A stretch of DNA of 64,000 nt, taken from assembly GCA_965208025.1 (NCBI GenBank), contig OZ242302.1, forward strand, positions 3,224,001 to 3,288,000, given 5' to 3'. This DNA is from Bin80 sp965208025. GTDB lineage: Bacteria; Bacteroidota; Rhodothermia; Rhodothermales; Bin80. Both the position numbers and the translations under genes were made by a program. Under the pieces are notes generated by a model that did no database searches, was not told the origin of the DNA, and saw nothing but the letters and a program-made list of their open reading frames with translations. Numbering within the stretch: the stretch's first letter is position 1; each line of letters begins with the position of its first letter. Positions 1-9,300 of this stretch are shown here, one piece after another.

Positions 1-388
1 AACGGATCTTTGGGGATGGTGGAAGTGTACTGACGATGCTGGTAATTATCTCTGACACAGCATCGCTGTTCAAATCATATTTTTTCAGCGATAGCTTCTG
101 AGCACTAACTGGATGGTAGATCTGAATCGGACCATCTTCGGGTCCGACTGCTCGTTCGTAATTTTCTCCAGGAGAAGGCATTGGCAGCCGGTCTGCAATA
201 GAAGCATTTATATCTGCGGACTTGATTGAGTCGTCTCGGACATGAGCTAAGGTTGGATCACCTAATGCTGCAGACTGATACCCATGTGCACGACTCTCAT
301 GGCGGGATATTAACAGCGCTTTATCAACAGGATCATGCATCCATACCTGAAGCAGGTAAAGCCAATCCGTTTCAATTATGGCAGGCAT
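1..388 (-). CDS. cas10: Cas10/Cmr2 (type III-B CRISPR effector large subunit), N-terminal part, cut by window start
   Basis: Reading the minus strand from an ATG at 388 gives an open frame of about 129 codons that runs off the window start without a stop. The protein begins MPAIIETDWLYLLQVWMHDP and continues VDKALLISRHESRAHGYQSA. An HDPxxK motif followed by HE and a small-residue helix is the hallmark of the N-terminal HD-like region of Cmr2-type Cas10. Further on, SADINASIADRLPMPSPG and IYHPVSAQKLSL also resemble the family (A-x-DR-x-P-x-P then HP-x-S). Cas10 is the scaffold of the type III complex; its Palm domain usually makes cyclic oligoadenylate, and its HD domain may cut ssDNA. The Palm/GGDD part and the other cmr genes would lie to the left. 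The Cas6-like gene divergent at 707 supports the call. Confidence 0.8.
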   Translation of the reverse strand, partial: MPAIIETDWLYLLQVWMHDPVDKALLISRHESRAHGYQSAALGDPTLAHVRDDSIKSADINASIADRLPMPSPGENYERAVGPEDGPIQIYHPVSAQKLSLKKYDLNSDAVSEIITSIVSTLPPSPKIR

Positions 389-706
389 GGAATCAAGACA
401 TTTCGGTTCGGAGGAGTGATTGAAAAAATAATGGGTGCACCTCTAGAGTAATAAATGTCGGCGCACGAATATAAATGCCTGAAAGAACAAATCCAAATTT
501 AGGCAAGAAGAACTTGCTTTTCATCGGTCTCCGTGGAGCACATCAATCGGGTTTCATGTGCCATGTCTGTCAAGTTCTACGTTAGGAGATTGGGGATGCG
601 AATGGGAGATAGTGAGATTCCAGTTTCAAACGATTGGTGTATGTTTATATGCCAATGCTATGTTAAAATAAGACAAGCCACATTTCGCCACCAATCAGTA
701 TCTTAA
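389..706. other. Intergenic region between divergent cas10 and cas6
   Basis: This 318-bp gap separates two divergently transcribed CRISPR-associated genes and must carry both promoters. I searched it by eye for CRISPR repeats, a leader or direct repeats and found none. An AT-rich stretch around 635-670 may belong to the cas6 promoter but gives no clean consensus. Confidence 0.5.
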
Positions 707-1564
707 ATGCCGCTACGGAGTCAACTCAACTTACTATTTAGCAGGGTAAGAGTCAGTGCATGGAGGCTTTTGTTGGATACGCCGCAAATGTACGCCACTA
801 CACCAATGATCCGTGGAGTATGGGGACGCGCTTTAAAGCATTTAGATAGAGAGTTGTATGAGAGTGTCTTTGTCGGAAAGACCGAGCATGGGCATAACTT
901 ACCGAGATACATCATTCGACCTGCACCATACGATCCAGAAACCGCCCCCGCCCTTGATTGGCTACTCTTTAACGTTGACCATCGCAATGAGCAAGTGTTA
1001 TGGAGAGTCTGGGATATTGCATGCGGTATGGGACTTGGAAAGAAACGCATACCCTTCAGAATGCGAGAAAAAAGATCTCTCTCGCCAGAAAACAGTTTAT
1101 TAGAGACGAACACATGGTCTTTGTCAGAGATCAAGTGGCCCTTACCTGGTGATCCCACTCTGACGCCATGTATCTTACGGTTTGAAGTTCCGCTCAGGTT
1201 AATAAGGCGAAGCCAACTGATTAGGTCTCCTGAATTTTCTGATTTAATTACTGCATCGATCCGTAGGATTGCAGGTTTAGCGGGAATGACTCGCGGGGAG
1301 CGTTATAGAGACCTTGTACGTTCTGTAAATACTGAAGCCAACCGAACCTCAGCAAATCACTGGATTGGCGAAAAATCTAACCTTGTACGATGGTCTGCGG
1401 CCCAGCAAAAAGAAATTGAGTTTTTTGGCATTTCGGGAACCATCACATTGCCAGACGGACCAGGATATTTATGGCCACTTCTTGCAGCAGCACAGTGGTG
1501 TCACATCGGGAAAGGCACTGTATACGGAATGGGGCAAATCCACATCGAATCAGTGCGGCAGTAA
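707..1564 (+). CDS. cas6: Cas6-family CRISPR pre-crRNA processing endoribonuclease (RAMP)
   Basis: The 285-residue protein has the RAMP layout of the Cas6 family. An early segment, TTPMIRGVWGRALKHLD (about residues 32-48), resembles the 'RGalG.aL' motif of PF10040-like proteins. The C-terminus, LLAAAQWCHIGKGTVYGMGQ (about 258-277), is the glycine-rich loop, G-x-GKGT-x-YGxG, that contacts the repeat RNA in Cas6. Cas6 cuts pre-crRNA within repeats to make the guides used by Cas10 complexes. The gene is divergent from cas10 and is followed after 6 bp by an MBL-fold gene, so the two may be cotranscribed. The start is the first ATG of the frame; no clear Shine-Dalgarno is present, as is common in Bacteroidetes. 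The catalytic residue cannot be assigned by eye, and a Cmr/Csm RAMP subunit is a less likely alternative. Confidence 0.72.
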   Translation: MPLRSQLNLLFSRVRVSAWRLLLDTPQMYATTPMIRGVWGRALKHLDRELYESVFVGKTEHGHNLPRYIIRPAPYDPETAPALDWLLFNVDHRNEQVLWRVWDIACGMGLGKKRIPFRMREKRSLSPENSLLETNTWSLSEIKWPLPGDPTLTPCILRFEVPLRLIRRSQLIRSPEFSDLITASIRRIAGLAGMTRGERYRDLVRSVNTEANRTSANHWIGEKSNLVRWSAAQQKEIEFFGISGTITLPDGPGYLWPLLAAAQWCHIGKGTVYGMGQIHIESVRQ

Positions 1565-1570
1565 GAAAAA

Positions 1571-2518
1571 ATGTCGACTCAGATCGTGCGAATTATTGAT
1601 AGCGAATATCCCACTTGGCTGGTTGATATACATTTTCGTGGACACTCACGCCTAATTGCCTGCGCAGTTCTCAGGATCGAAAAAAGGTTGGCCCTCATTG
1701 ATCCAGGCCCATCAAGCACCTTACACACACTTGAAAATGCACTGAAACATCTCGGAGGCCTTTCCGCCGTTCGGGATGTGATCCTTACGCATATCCATTT
1801 GGATCATGCGGGATGTATAGGACGAATTGCAGCCATTCAACCCGAAGCAAAGTTTTATGTCCACCCGATTGGAGTACGACACTTGGTTGATCCTGAACGG
1901 CTGATTCACAGCGCTCGTCGAATCTATAAAGATCGGATGGACTTGTTATGGGGAGAAATCCTTCCGGTCCCGGAATGCCAAGTTCTCGCGGTTGAAGATG
2001 GGGAAGTCCTGGATCTAAGTGGACGACAATTACGATCCTGTCATACACCTGGGCATGCCTCTCACCATATTGCATGGTTGGAAGACCAAACTGGAATTGC
2101 CTTTGCAGGTGATTCCGCTGGGATGAGAATTGAAGGGGCAGATCATATTATTCCAGTCGCTCCCCCGCCAGATATAAATCTGGTTCAATGGGAAGCGTCG
2201 CTCCAGAGGTTGGAAGAAGAAAAGCCACAACGTCTATTTTTGACCCACTTTGGGGTGATCCATGATGTGAAGGAGCATATTTCTGAAATGCGTAGCCGAT
2301 TGGGAGAATGGGGACGATCAGTTCTACGCTCCTTGGAGGATGAATCAAAAACCGATGCCCAACGCGCAAAGGATTTCCATAGACAGGAAATGGATCACAT
2401 GCGTGCATCTGTAGCCCCATCATTCCAAGAGCCATACAACTACATGGGGCAACCCAGTGAGAGTTGGTATGGTCTGGCTCGGTACTGGAGAAAGAAGATG
2501 GAAGGTCAACCGAAATGA
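1571..2518 (+). CDS. MBL-fold metallo-hydrolase
   Basis: The 315-residue protein carries the metallo-beta-lactamase signature THIHLDHAG with H74-x-H76-x-D78-H79, a later HTPGHASHH, an acidic ligand in FAGDSAG, and a final histidine in LTHFG. Together these make a two-metal site, so a hydrolase acting on an ester, thioester or phosphoester is expected; the substrate is unknown. The roughly 90-residue C-terminal extension after the last metal ligand is helical and charged. The start lies 6 bp after the cas6 stop, so cotranscription is likely, but I know no firm functional link between this family and type III CRISPR. It may simply begin the metabolic run that follows. Confidence 0.85.
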   Translation: MSTQIVRIIDSEYPTWLVDIHFRGHSRLIACAVLRIEKRLALIDPGPSSTLHTLENALKHLGGLSAVRDVILTHIHLDHAGCIGRIAAIQPEAKFYVHPIGVRHLVDPERLIHSARRIYKDRMDLLWGEILPVPECQVLAVEDGEVLDLSGRQLRSCHTPGHASHHIAWLEDQTGIAFAGDSAGMRIEGADHIIPVAPPPDINLVQWEASLQRLEEEKPQRLFLTHFGVIHDVKEHISEMRSRLGEWGRSVLRSLEDESKTDAQRAKDFHRQEMDHMRASVAPSFQEPYNYMGQPSESWYGLARYWRKKMEGQPK

Positions 2519-2652
2519 ATGGTTTACTCAATTCATTTCGATACACGGGGAGATCATTGAATATAGACGATTACCCATCCTGTTCTCCATAAACAGTTGA
2601 TTTTCAATCAAATGCGTATAAGTCAATCAAATCATCATCAAGAAAACGATTA

Positions 2653-3126
2653 ATGGAGACAATCTGGAAGAATCATCCTACGGTTGAGCAACTGAACAGG
2701 CGCGGGAGGAATACAATGGTTGAACACCTTGATATCCAATTCACGGAGATTGGACCTGATTATCTTCGTGGCTCCATGCCCGTAGATCACCGTACCAATC
2801 AGCCGATTGGGCTGTTACATGGCGGGGCTTCTGTCGTACTGGCAGAAACTTTAGGGAGTGTCGCTGGTGTGCTTTGTCTGGACATTAAAACACAGTATTG
2901 TGTTGGACTTGAGGTGAACGCAAACCATCTCAGAGGGGTACGTGAGGGCAGAGTCATCGGTACCGCTAGGCCTGCCCATCTTGGTCTGACAACTCAGGTA
3001 TGGCAAATTGAGATCGTTGATGAAGAAGGTATGAAGGTGACCGCAAGCCGATTAACCCTGGCAGTCCTGAAATGGAGACCTTATATGTCGGGGCTTGAGG
3101 AACGACTCGCATGGCTTACGCAGTAA
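2653..3126 (+). CDS. Hotdog-fold acyl-CoA thioesterase, MenI/YdiI-like
   Basis: This 157-residue hotdog protein has the PaaI/YdiI core: LLHGGASVVLAETLGSVAG (about residues 55-73). The HGG turn and the catalytic glutamate of AETLGS are the residues used for thioester hydrolysis. The close match to E. coli YdiI suggests 1,4-dihydroxy-2-naphthoyl-CoA hydrolase in menaquinone synthesis, but relatives are broad-range thioesterases. Its last 16 bp overlap the start of queE, so the two are translationally coupled. The ATG at 2653 gives normal family length. Confidence 0.85.
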   Translation: METIWKNHPTVEQLNRRGRNTMVEHLDIQFTEIGPDYLRGSMPVDHRTNQPIGLLHGGASVVLAETLGSVAGVLCLDIKTQYCVGLEVNANHLRGVREGRVIGTARPAHLGLTTQVWQIEIVDEEGMKVTASRLTLAVLKWRPYMSGLEERLAWLTQ

Positions 3127-3752
3127 AAGAGATTTATTACACGCTCCAGGGAGAGGGTTTTATGACGGGGAGGCCAGCCGTTTTTCTGCGGTTTGCGGGG
3201 TGTAATCTCTGGAGTGGACTTGAAAAGGATCGCTCAACTGCTATTTGTCAATTTTGTGATACTGATTTTGTAGGTATGGATGGGGTAGGTGGTGGTCGCT
3301 TTGCGACACCAACCCAATTGACGCTGGCAGTGAGTAAAGTTTGGCCTAAGTCAACCTCAAAGAAAGTCAAACCTTATGTGGTTTGTACTGGTGGGGAACC
3401 CCTTTTGCAATTGAATACCGATCTGGTTCAGGATCTTCACTCTCAAGGCTTTGAGGTAGGGGTTGAAACGAATGGGACACTTGATCCACCTGAGGGTCTG
3501 GATTGGATCTGTGTAAGCCCCAAAGCTGGCGCCTCCCTTGTACTTCAATACGGGAATGAGTTAAAACTGGTTTTTCCCCAACCTGGCGCAATGCCAGAAG
3601 AATTTGAAGATCTGGATTTTGAGTATTTCTACTTACAGCCGATGGATGGTCCAGATCTTTTAGCCAATACAAAGAGGGCCTTATCCTATTGTAAGGCGTA
3701 TCCGCAGTGGAGACTTAGTCTTCAGACCCACAAAATACTGGAAATTCCTTGA
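3111..3752 (+). CDS. queE: 7-carboxy-7-deazaguanine synthase QueE (radical SAM)
   Basis: QueE converts 6-carboxy-tetrahydropterin to 7-carboxy-7-deazaguanine on the queuosine/deazaguanine pathway. The N-terminus, KEIYYTLQGEGFMTGRPAVF, is diagnostic. The iron-sulfur cysteines are C31, C46 and C49 in the form C-x14-C-x2-C, the expanded loop of the proteobacterial-type subfamily (CNLWSG then CQFCDTDF) rather than the canonical CxxxCxxC. CTGGEPLLQ and ETNGT are the SAM and substrate-binding segments. At 213 residues it is full length. It overlaps the thioesterase upstream by 16 bp and is convergent with the aminotransferase that follows without a gap. No other queuosine gene is visible in the window. 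Confidence 0.93.
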   Translation: MAYAVKEIYYTLQGEGFMTGRPAVFLRFAGCNLWSGLEKDRSTAICQFCDTDFVGMDGVGGGRFATPTQLTLAVSKVWPKSTSKKVKPYVVCTGGEPLLQLNTDLVQDLHSQGFEVGVETNGTLDPPEGLDWICVSPKAGASLVLQYGNELKLVFPQPGAMPEEFEDLDFEYFYLQPMDGPDLLANTKRALSYCKAYPQWRLSLQTHKILEIP

Positions 3753-4658
3753 TCAGAATGGTAGCGGAGTCCCTTCTTTTTTTGTTTTATCCCAGTAGAT
3801 ATCTCGGAGTTGCAAGGTAATTGGTCCAGGCTTGCCACTACCAATCGTTCGTCCGTCTACTTCAAGAACGGGGGACAACTCTCCCATTGTGCCAGTGGTG
3901 AACATCTCGTCTGACGTATACATCTCGGTAATGGACAAATTCCGTACACTGGTTGAAATCCCAATTTCCGGCCCAATCTCCAAAACTTTACTTCGCGTAA
4001 TTCCGTGGAGGCAGCTATCGGCGTGCGGAGTCAAGAGATGACCATCCTTGACCAGAAAAATATTGGTCGCATTTGTTTCAGAAAGGTAGCCGTGAATATC
4101 TAACATGACTGCGTCATCTACATTTGCCAAATTCGCTTGAATTTTAGCAAGAATGTTATTGATCAGATTATTGTGATGGATCTTTGAGTCTAAACATTGG
4201 GGTGTATTGCGGCGCACGGAAGAAGTAATGAGGCGGATCCCACTTTCCGCATAAACCGGTTTTTTCCATTCAGCCAATACAATTAATGTTGGTCCATGGA
4301 TATTGAGACGAGGATCCATTCCCGAAGTTGTCTTCTCGCCTCGGGTCAGAGTGAGTCGGACATGCGTGTCGTCACGCATTTGATTAGATTTCAGTGTGGC
4401 AAACAGGGCATTCGTGATAAAATCACGGGATGGGATCTCTGCGAAGCCCATTGCATGAGCGGAGTCCATGAGTCGGTTCAGATGAGATTCCAACTCAAAG
4501 ACACGCCCGTCATAGATCCGAAGGCCTTCCCATACGGCATCCCCGCCTTGCACCACACTGTCAAAGACGGAAACTTTAGCCTCAGATCGGGGAACTAAGC
4601 GATCCTTGACCCAAATCATGATGGTGTCGTTGCGCTGGTCAGGTAGTGAAATATGCAT
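3753..4658 (-). CDS. Aminotransferase class IV (branched-chain/D-amino-acid aminotransferase-like)
   Basis: A PLP-dependent fold-type IV aminotransferase of 301 residues from the ATG at 4658 (MHISLPDQRN). The open frame extends further upstream, but that part overlaps the sulfotransferase gene antiphase and has no family similarity, so I chose the internal start, 4 bp after the upstream stop. Motifs: DSVVQGGDAVWEGLR near the N-terminus, the PLP lysine in LDSKIHHNNLINN, and the phosphate-binding loop TGTMGELSPV near the C-terminus. Substrate is uncertain: the sequence resembles the BCAT-like group often found beside, or fused to, a sulfotransferase-like domain, which is exactly the neighbour here. 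Confidence 0.85.
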   Translation of the reverse strand: MHISLPDQRNDTIMIWVKDRLVPRSEAKVSVFDSVVQGGDAVWEGLRIYDGRVFELESHLNRLMDSAHAMGFAEIPSRDFITNALFATLKSNQMRDDTHVRLTLTRGEKTTSGMDPRLNIHGPTLIVLAEWKKPVYAESGIRLITSSVRRNTPQCLDSKIHHNNLINNILAKIQANLANVDDAVMLDIHGYLSETNATNIFLVKDGHLLTPHADSCLHGITRSKVLEIGPEIGISTSVRNLSITEMYTSDEMFTTGTMGELSPVLEVDGRTIGSGKPGPITLQLRDIYWDKTKKEGTPLPF

Positions 4659-4662
4659 GGAG

Positions 4663-5382
4663 CTAAGCTTTAATTGCGTGATGATATAAATAATTGTAAT
4701 GGGGAATGCATTCGCCGAGCAGTGGGCGAAGGAATTCCGGGAAGGGATCAGATTTAGGTTTGTATGGAGCGAAGCCTGTAGATTTGTGGAGCACATGGTA
4801 CCAGTGAGGGGCCCATACGCCATCTTCTGGGATAGGACCTGCATCCCATTGGAGCATTGAGGGATCAAAATTGATTCCAAGATCAGCACATAGATGGCAA
4901 AGAATCTTCTCAGGGTTTGTCAATAATTCGCGTGCATCAAGAACGCAAGGTGTTTGTCCACGCTCCGTCAGATAGTCAAATATCTTTCGTTGCATGTCCA
5001 ATGCTGTATCGGCGAGGATCGGACGGGGAACTTGGTTAATCAGTGATGGAAGCATTTGCTCTGGATCCCGAATTAGGATCACTGTGGCCATCTGATCCAG
5101 AAATGTCCAATCCAAATCAATGAGATGGTGCCCCATATTCTTAATGAAGAGGATGGGATGATCATAGGTCTTCAACATCACCTCACTCACAACCCGTTCT
5201 CCATAGTGTTCCATTGTGTCCAAGATTTCGTTTCGGGCTGGATGGTCTGCGCCAGTTGTTGAGAGGTAGTGTGCATAGAGAGGTTCATCAACCACATGAG
5301 AGTCTGGTCGCTGAGCGAATGAGTACATGAGCGCCGAGGAAACATTTCGGGGCCCGCTACAAAGGTGAATGCGTAAAGACAT
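4663..5382 (-). CDS. Sulfotransferase-like family protein
   Basis: This 239-residue protein has a P-loop-like start, IHLCSGPRNVSSALMYSFAQ, which takes the place of the 5'-PAPS phosphate loop, followed by DEPLYAHYL. A second motif, VILIRDPEQMLPSL, resembles the 3'-phosphate-binding 'RdP...PSl' segment of sulfotransferases. It lies 4 bp before the aminotransferase gene, so the two form an operon. This pairing recurs in bacteria and in fused eukaryotic proteins, but its reaction is not known to me. A PAPS-producing enzyme is encoded at 45595-47307, so a donor would be available if it is a true sulfotransferase. Confidence 0.75.
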   Translation of the reverse strand: MSLRIHLCSGPRNVSSALMYSFAQRPDSHVVDEPLYAHYLSTTGADHPARNEILDTMEHYGERVVSEVMLKTYDHPILFIKNMGHHLIDLDWTFLDQMATVILIRDPEQMLPSLINQVPRPILADTALDMQRKIFDYLTERGQTPCVLDARELLTNPEKILCHLCADLGINFDPSMLQWDAGPIPEDGVWAPHWYHVLHKSTGFAPYKPKSDPFPEFLRPLLGECIPHYNYLYHHAIKA

Positions 5383-5688
5383 GGAAAAACAGCCAATTTT
5401 GGAAAATGCCTAAAGTTACGGCAAACAGATTGGTAAGGGGTGAAATTCTCACATTTCAGATAAACATATTTTCGGATTGGGTTCAGGAGTGAGCAACTCC
5501 CAGTCCCACATGTTTAGTTCGGAAAAATTCAGCAATAGATATAGCGGGATGATGAATATTGACTCGGTAGAGGCACTGATTAGAATCAATTGAAGAATGC
5601 TTCCGTCTGGGTATACAAGAAAGATGTAATTCGTAATAGTTTTCTATTGAAGGCAAAACTATGGTTATCTGGTTTCCGAAGCTTGCTG
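5383..5688. other. Intergenic region upstream of the motor/cytoskeletal operon
   Basis: The region separates the minus-strand sulfotransferase from the plus-strand operon that starts near 5760. A reverse open frame (5483-5728) has no recognisable domain and I do not call it. I see no RNA gene or repeat. Confidence 0.4.
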
Positions 5689-5717
5689 TTGGAGAATGAA
5701 AATTTTTGATACTTTTG
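5689..5717 (+). promoter_or_regulatory. Candidate Bacteroidetes-type promoter (-33/-7)
   Basis: TACTTTTG at 5710-5717 fits the Bacteroidetes -7 consensus TAnnTTTG, with a TTG at 5689-5691 spaced 18 bp upstream as a possible -33 element. Transcription would begin near 5724, upstream of in-frame ATGs at 5759 and 5768 and of the 13-C tract. The motif is short and could arise by chance. Confidence 0.4.
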
Positions 5718-5886
5718 CTACAGTTCAAAAAAATTTCATATATTTGCCCCGCACTTGGATGTTCACCATGTCAAACAGATTTTTATCACGCGCGAAACAT
5801 CAAGTTTTCAGCGTTCTGAATATTCCGTCCTACGGAATTAACACTCTGAAAAACTTCGGATTGAAAGAGGCTGTTTTGTCTAGTTG

Positions 5887-5899
5887 CCCCCCCCCCCCC
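5887..5899 (+). repeat. 13-bp poly-C tract, candidate phase-variation switch
   Basis: Thirteen consecutive C residues separate an upstream reading frame (ATG at 5696, 5759 or 5768) from the frame of the membrane protein at 5934-6380. With 13 C the upstream frame ends at a TAA at 5909-5911. With 12 or 15 C it would run without a stop through FFRNSLVLILAVILSGC into the downstream gene. A tract this long is very unlikely by chance in a genome of moderate GC and is a typical slipped-strand substrate. A length error in assembly is the main alternative. Confidence 0.7.
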
Positions 5900-5933
5900 A
5901 TTTTTTCGTAACTCGCTTGTCCTAATACTGGCC

Positions 5934-6380
5934 GTGATTCTCAGTGGTTGTGCTGAGTTCAATCCAGTTTGTCAAGATGGCCCCCTGACTTCCATTGGAG
6001 TTGATACCTACCAATGGATAAATATGCCTGATCGTGTGCACCTGTTTGTTCAATCAGGGGTTGTCGGCCTAATCATTGGGCTTTTATGTTCATTCTTGCT
6101 GTACCGGAAACAGCTCGCTAGGCTTAAAACATGGGATATTACAAAATCACCCAGTTCCCCTCCGTTGCTTTCCAACTGGATCATCCCTCTCGTGTATTTA
6201 GCCCTGTGTTTTGGTATACCGATTCTAATATTTCTGCTGTTAGCCACAGAGTGCGCACCATCATACAGATGGTCCAACATTTTTGGGAGTATTGTTGGAT
6301 TCATTCTTGGAGTGATGCTGATCCTCGTATTCTACTACAGGAAAAAAGTCAAAGAATTGATCAATCATAAGAAGTCTTAA
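5934..6380 (+). CDS. Small membrane protein or lipoprotein, first gene of the operon; true start is upstream, across the poly-C tract
   Basis: From the GTG at 5934 the frame encodes 148 residues beginning MILSGCAEFN. The frame is open upstream to 5865 and reads RNSLVLILAVILSGC, a hydrophobic segment ending in a lipobox-like LSGC, so the GTG cannot be the natural start. No ATG, GTG or TTG lies between 5865 and 5934; a proper start needs the frame before the 13-C tract. After the cysteine come three predicted membrane helices (about residues 35-57, 78-103 and 112-136) and a basic tail, KKVKELINHKK. Family unknown. It ends 1 bp before the giant NTPase gene, so it belongs to the same operon. As sequenced it may be off. 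Confidence 0.55.
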   Translation: MILSGCAEFNPVCQDGPLTSIGVDTYQWINMPDRVHLFVQSGVVGLIIGLLCSFLLYRKQLARLKTWDITKSPSSPPLLSNWIIPLVYLALCFGIPILIFLLLATECAPSYRWSNIFGSIVGFILGVMLILVFYYRKKVKELINHKKS

Positions 6381-6381
6381 A

Positions 6382-9300
6382 ATGGCAAATTATTTTGTTG
6401 CTTGCGGTGGAACAGGTGCTCATGTAATGTTGGCCATGGTACGCCTACATTTATTGGGCTATCCATTTGGTTTTTTTAAGGATAAGAGGTTTCCTGATCT
6501 GTTCCTCATTGATCAAGATGATGGCGGCGGCACCCGCGGCGGAGGTACAACTGCTTGGGAAGAAGTGAAAAAACTTTTAGAGAAACATTCTGGACGATAT
6601 GACCCAAAAACTGCATTTGGGTTTAATGGGACTCCGAACACCCAAACGGTTATGCCGCTACCAGTCGGGGAAGATGGTAGCTGGTATGAGGAATTAAATG
6701 GTAACCTTGCCTTCCGATTCAATGGAGTTGGAGTACTTCCCCTAATCACCTCGGAGGATCAGAGAAGGATTGAATACTCAAGGGGCATGATGGGTTCTCC
6801 TGCTGTAGGATCGCTACTCTTTTCGTTGAAAGAATATGATCAGGAAGAGAGTGGACAAAATTTTGATAAAGAGTATCGCAGTTTACTTGAAAAATGTAGT
6901 TCCGAGGATGCCTCTGTGGTAGTTTGTGGTTCAATTGTAGGCGGGACTGGAGCTTCGGTCGCTCCAACTCTTGCTGACCGTCTCAGTGGGAAAGCTTCAA
7001 AAGTTATGGCGGTATTGGTGCATCAATGGTTTGAGTTAGACGAGGAAGATAAAAGTAATGAAAATCATGAAAAATCAAGAGACCGGAATCTGATAATGCG
7101 GCAGAATGCTGCCTGTGGTCTTGCATACTCAGGAAAGAGTTTGGCCACCAGCGTGGCTACCGTGTTAGTTGGTGGTCCATCTGAATCATTTGTTAAACGT
7201 AAGTACTCAGGAGACAACCAACAGGAGAATCACGATTCTTACCTTCATGTGGTTGCTGCGTTAGCAGGGCTTATCCACTTATTTCAGGATCCAAAAGAAT
7301 TGGGTTTATACGGAGTATCTGGCTCATCGGATCAAGAATTAACAACTGATATCAGGATTGGAGGATCATCTGATTCAACGCTTGGCGCTTTAATTGAGAA
7401 AGCGAAAAGACTATCCAATGTGTTAGAGATCTATTGCGAGGCATTAGAGAAGTATGTGCACGAAACCGAGGGTAGAAACTGGATTCAAAAATTCCGACAC
7501 CTTCTGAACTTTGGTTTTATTGAAACTCATCTACTCAAAGTATATGAGTGGGTGCTTGATGAGGTAGGGGGAAACTCTTCAAAATTTGAATCTGTCTGCC
7601 AAGAACTCAGAAATATTAGCGAAGGCTACAAAAGTGTTTTGAATTGGCTTAAAGGCTTGATGTCAGACAGGGCGAATCAAGATAAAGATGAGAAGTGGAG
7701 ATTATATATCTCTCAGGTTGAGCAACTAAGAGAAACAGATGGTACTTTCGCCACCTATAAACCTAGACATTTGGTTGATAACAAAGGAGAGTTCATCGCC
7801 TTGACGCTATTTCATTGGATTGCAACATGGGTTCAATCTGACGATCTCCCAGATCCCCCAGATCCTATAGAGAGTGTACGGGGATATTGGCCACTTTCCA
7901 AGAACAAGACGGATGGTTTACGTCCTTCATGGGAAAATCCTTCTGGTTCACTGTCTAAAATAGACAGTTCAAAAATTTCTGAGTGTCTGAAGGATTATTT
8001 CGACCTAAACGATATTTCCCCTAACGGATGGCCTCATCCAATTGCAGTAGCCAAGCAGTTTCAGTTTCTAATTGAAAACAATGATGAATTAGCAGTACGA
8101 AAACTTGAACTTCTATTAGTTGGACATGCACTTAATATCCTGGAATTGAGGGAGGTTAAGTTCTCGGATCAAAGTAGTAGAGATCCAGTGTCGATTGAAA
8201 CTCTGATTGAAAAAGAGTATCCCAATCTCGCGAAGTATAGTCTTGTATACAGGAAAAAGACATACGGATTTAGTTCCCCTGATACACTTCTTTGTCCAAC
8301 CCAAGATGTAGACGAATCTGATTGGAGGAAGTTATGGGATGAGATCACGAGCTACACGCAAACGAACTCAGACTGGAAGACGGCCTCAGAGTGGGGAGCC
8401 TCTGGAAGGAAAGTAAGGGGGAGGATTGCTTTATGGGTTAAAGGTTTGAAGGATCAAATTCCGCAAAATTCTCCTAAGTGGCTAACTGTGTTAAACCAGA
8501 AGTTTGAAGATGATACCCCGCAGGCTTTTGGAGCCTCTGAATGGCTGAATCTGCCTGATGATATTTCTAAACGTCGTATTCCACTCCCAATTGATGGGTG
8601 GTCTCAAAGTCATCCCTCTGAAGAATTTCTTCCTGAGACGGAGGATGACAGATGCTTCGACGCCACCAATCAAGAAGATGAAATTATTGAAATGGTCCCA
8701 GGTTTCAATAAATATTTGGGGTTTGAGCGAATTAAAAAAGAATTATTGTCAAGCTTAGAATATGGTATTAGTTTCATCTGGAAGGAACATTTAGATGAGT
8801 TACAAAAAGCCGGGCAAATATTTGTATGGGGAGCAAATAAATCCGATGACAGAGTCTGGATAGTCAAGAACCTGCGGGAAGATGTTATTTGGATCAATAA
8901 TCTTCGTGTGATTGATGTCGAGACCATCCAGATCAACCGTTGTGTTCCTCTGAGACAGCGACCTGTTCCTGGTTCTGATGCTCAGCAGAGTGACCTAAAA
9001 TTTCCAGATCTTCCTCTTATTCCAGAGTATGTACGCTTCGCAAGAGTCTTCAGGGGTATGGAGGGAGAAGGAGATGCAATAATTGATCAAAATTGGAAAG
9101 GGCTTACCGAGTGGGAATGGGATCAGAAAAGTGGCAAAGTAACATGGGACATACATTTGTTAGGGCGTCCACACAAAAATCAAATTTCAATTAATCTGGG
9201 AAAAGAACCTGAACTTGCCGAAGCACACTGGATGGTCTGGCCAAACTTTAAGTCTAATAATGATGACGAAAAGCCATGGAGAGCCTATTACATATATGAG

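Noticed and set aside
226..423. 65-residue plus-strand open frame
   Set aside because: It is antisense to the Cas10 N-terminal coding frame (388 to 1, minus), which has clear family motifs.
721..1158. 145-residue minus-strand frame inside cas6
   Set aside because: No family features; it mirrors the cas6 frame with the RAMP motifs.
2148..2546. 132-residue minus-strand frame
   Set aside because: Overlaps the C-terminus of the MBL-fold gene and shows no domain.
4659..4889. N-terminal 77-residue extension of the aminotransferase
   Set aside because: Lies inside the sulfotransferase gene in another frame and does not belong to the family; the start was moved to 4658.
5483..5728. 81-residue minus-strand frame
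   Set aside because: No recognisable domain, no ordering with neighbours, and it runs over the candidate promoter.
5696..5911. 71-residue stand-alone protein upstream of the 13-C tract
   Set aside because: Its end is set only by the tract length; it is better read as the leader of the downstream membrane protein.
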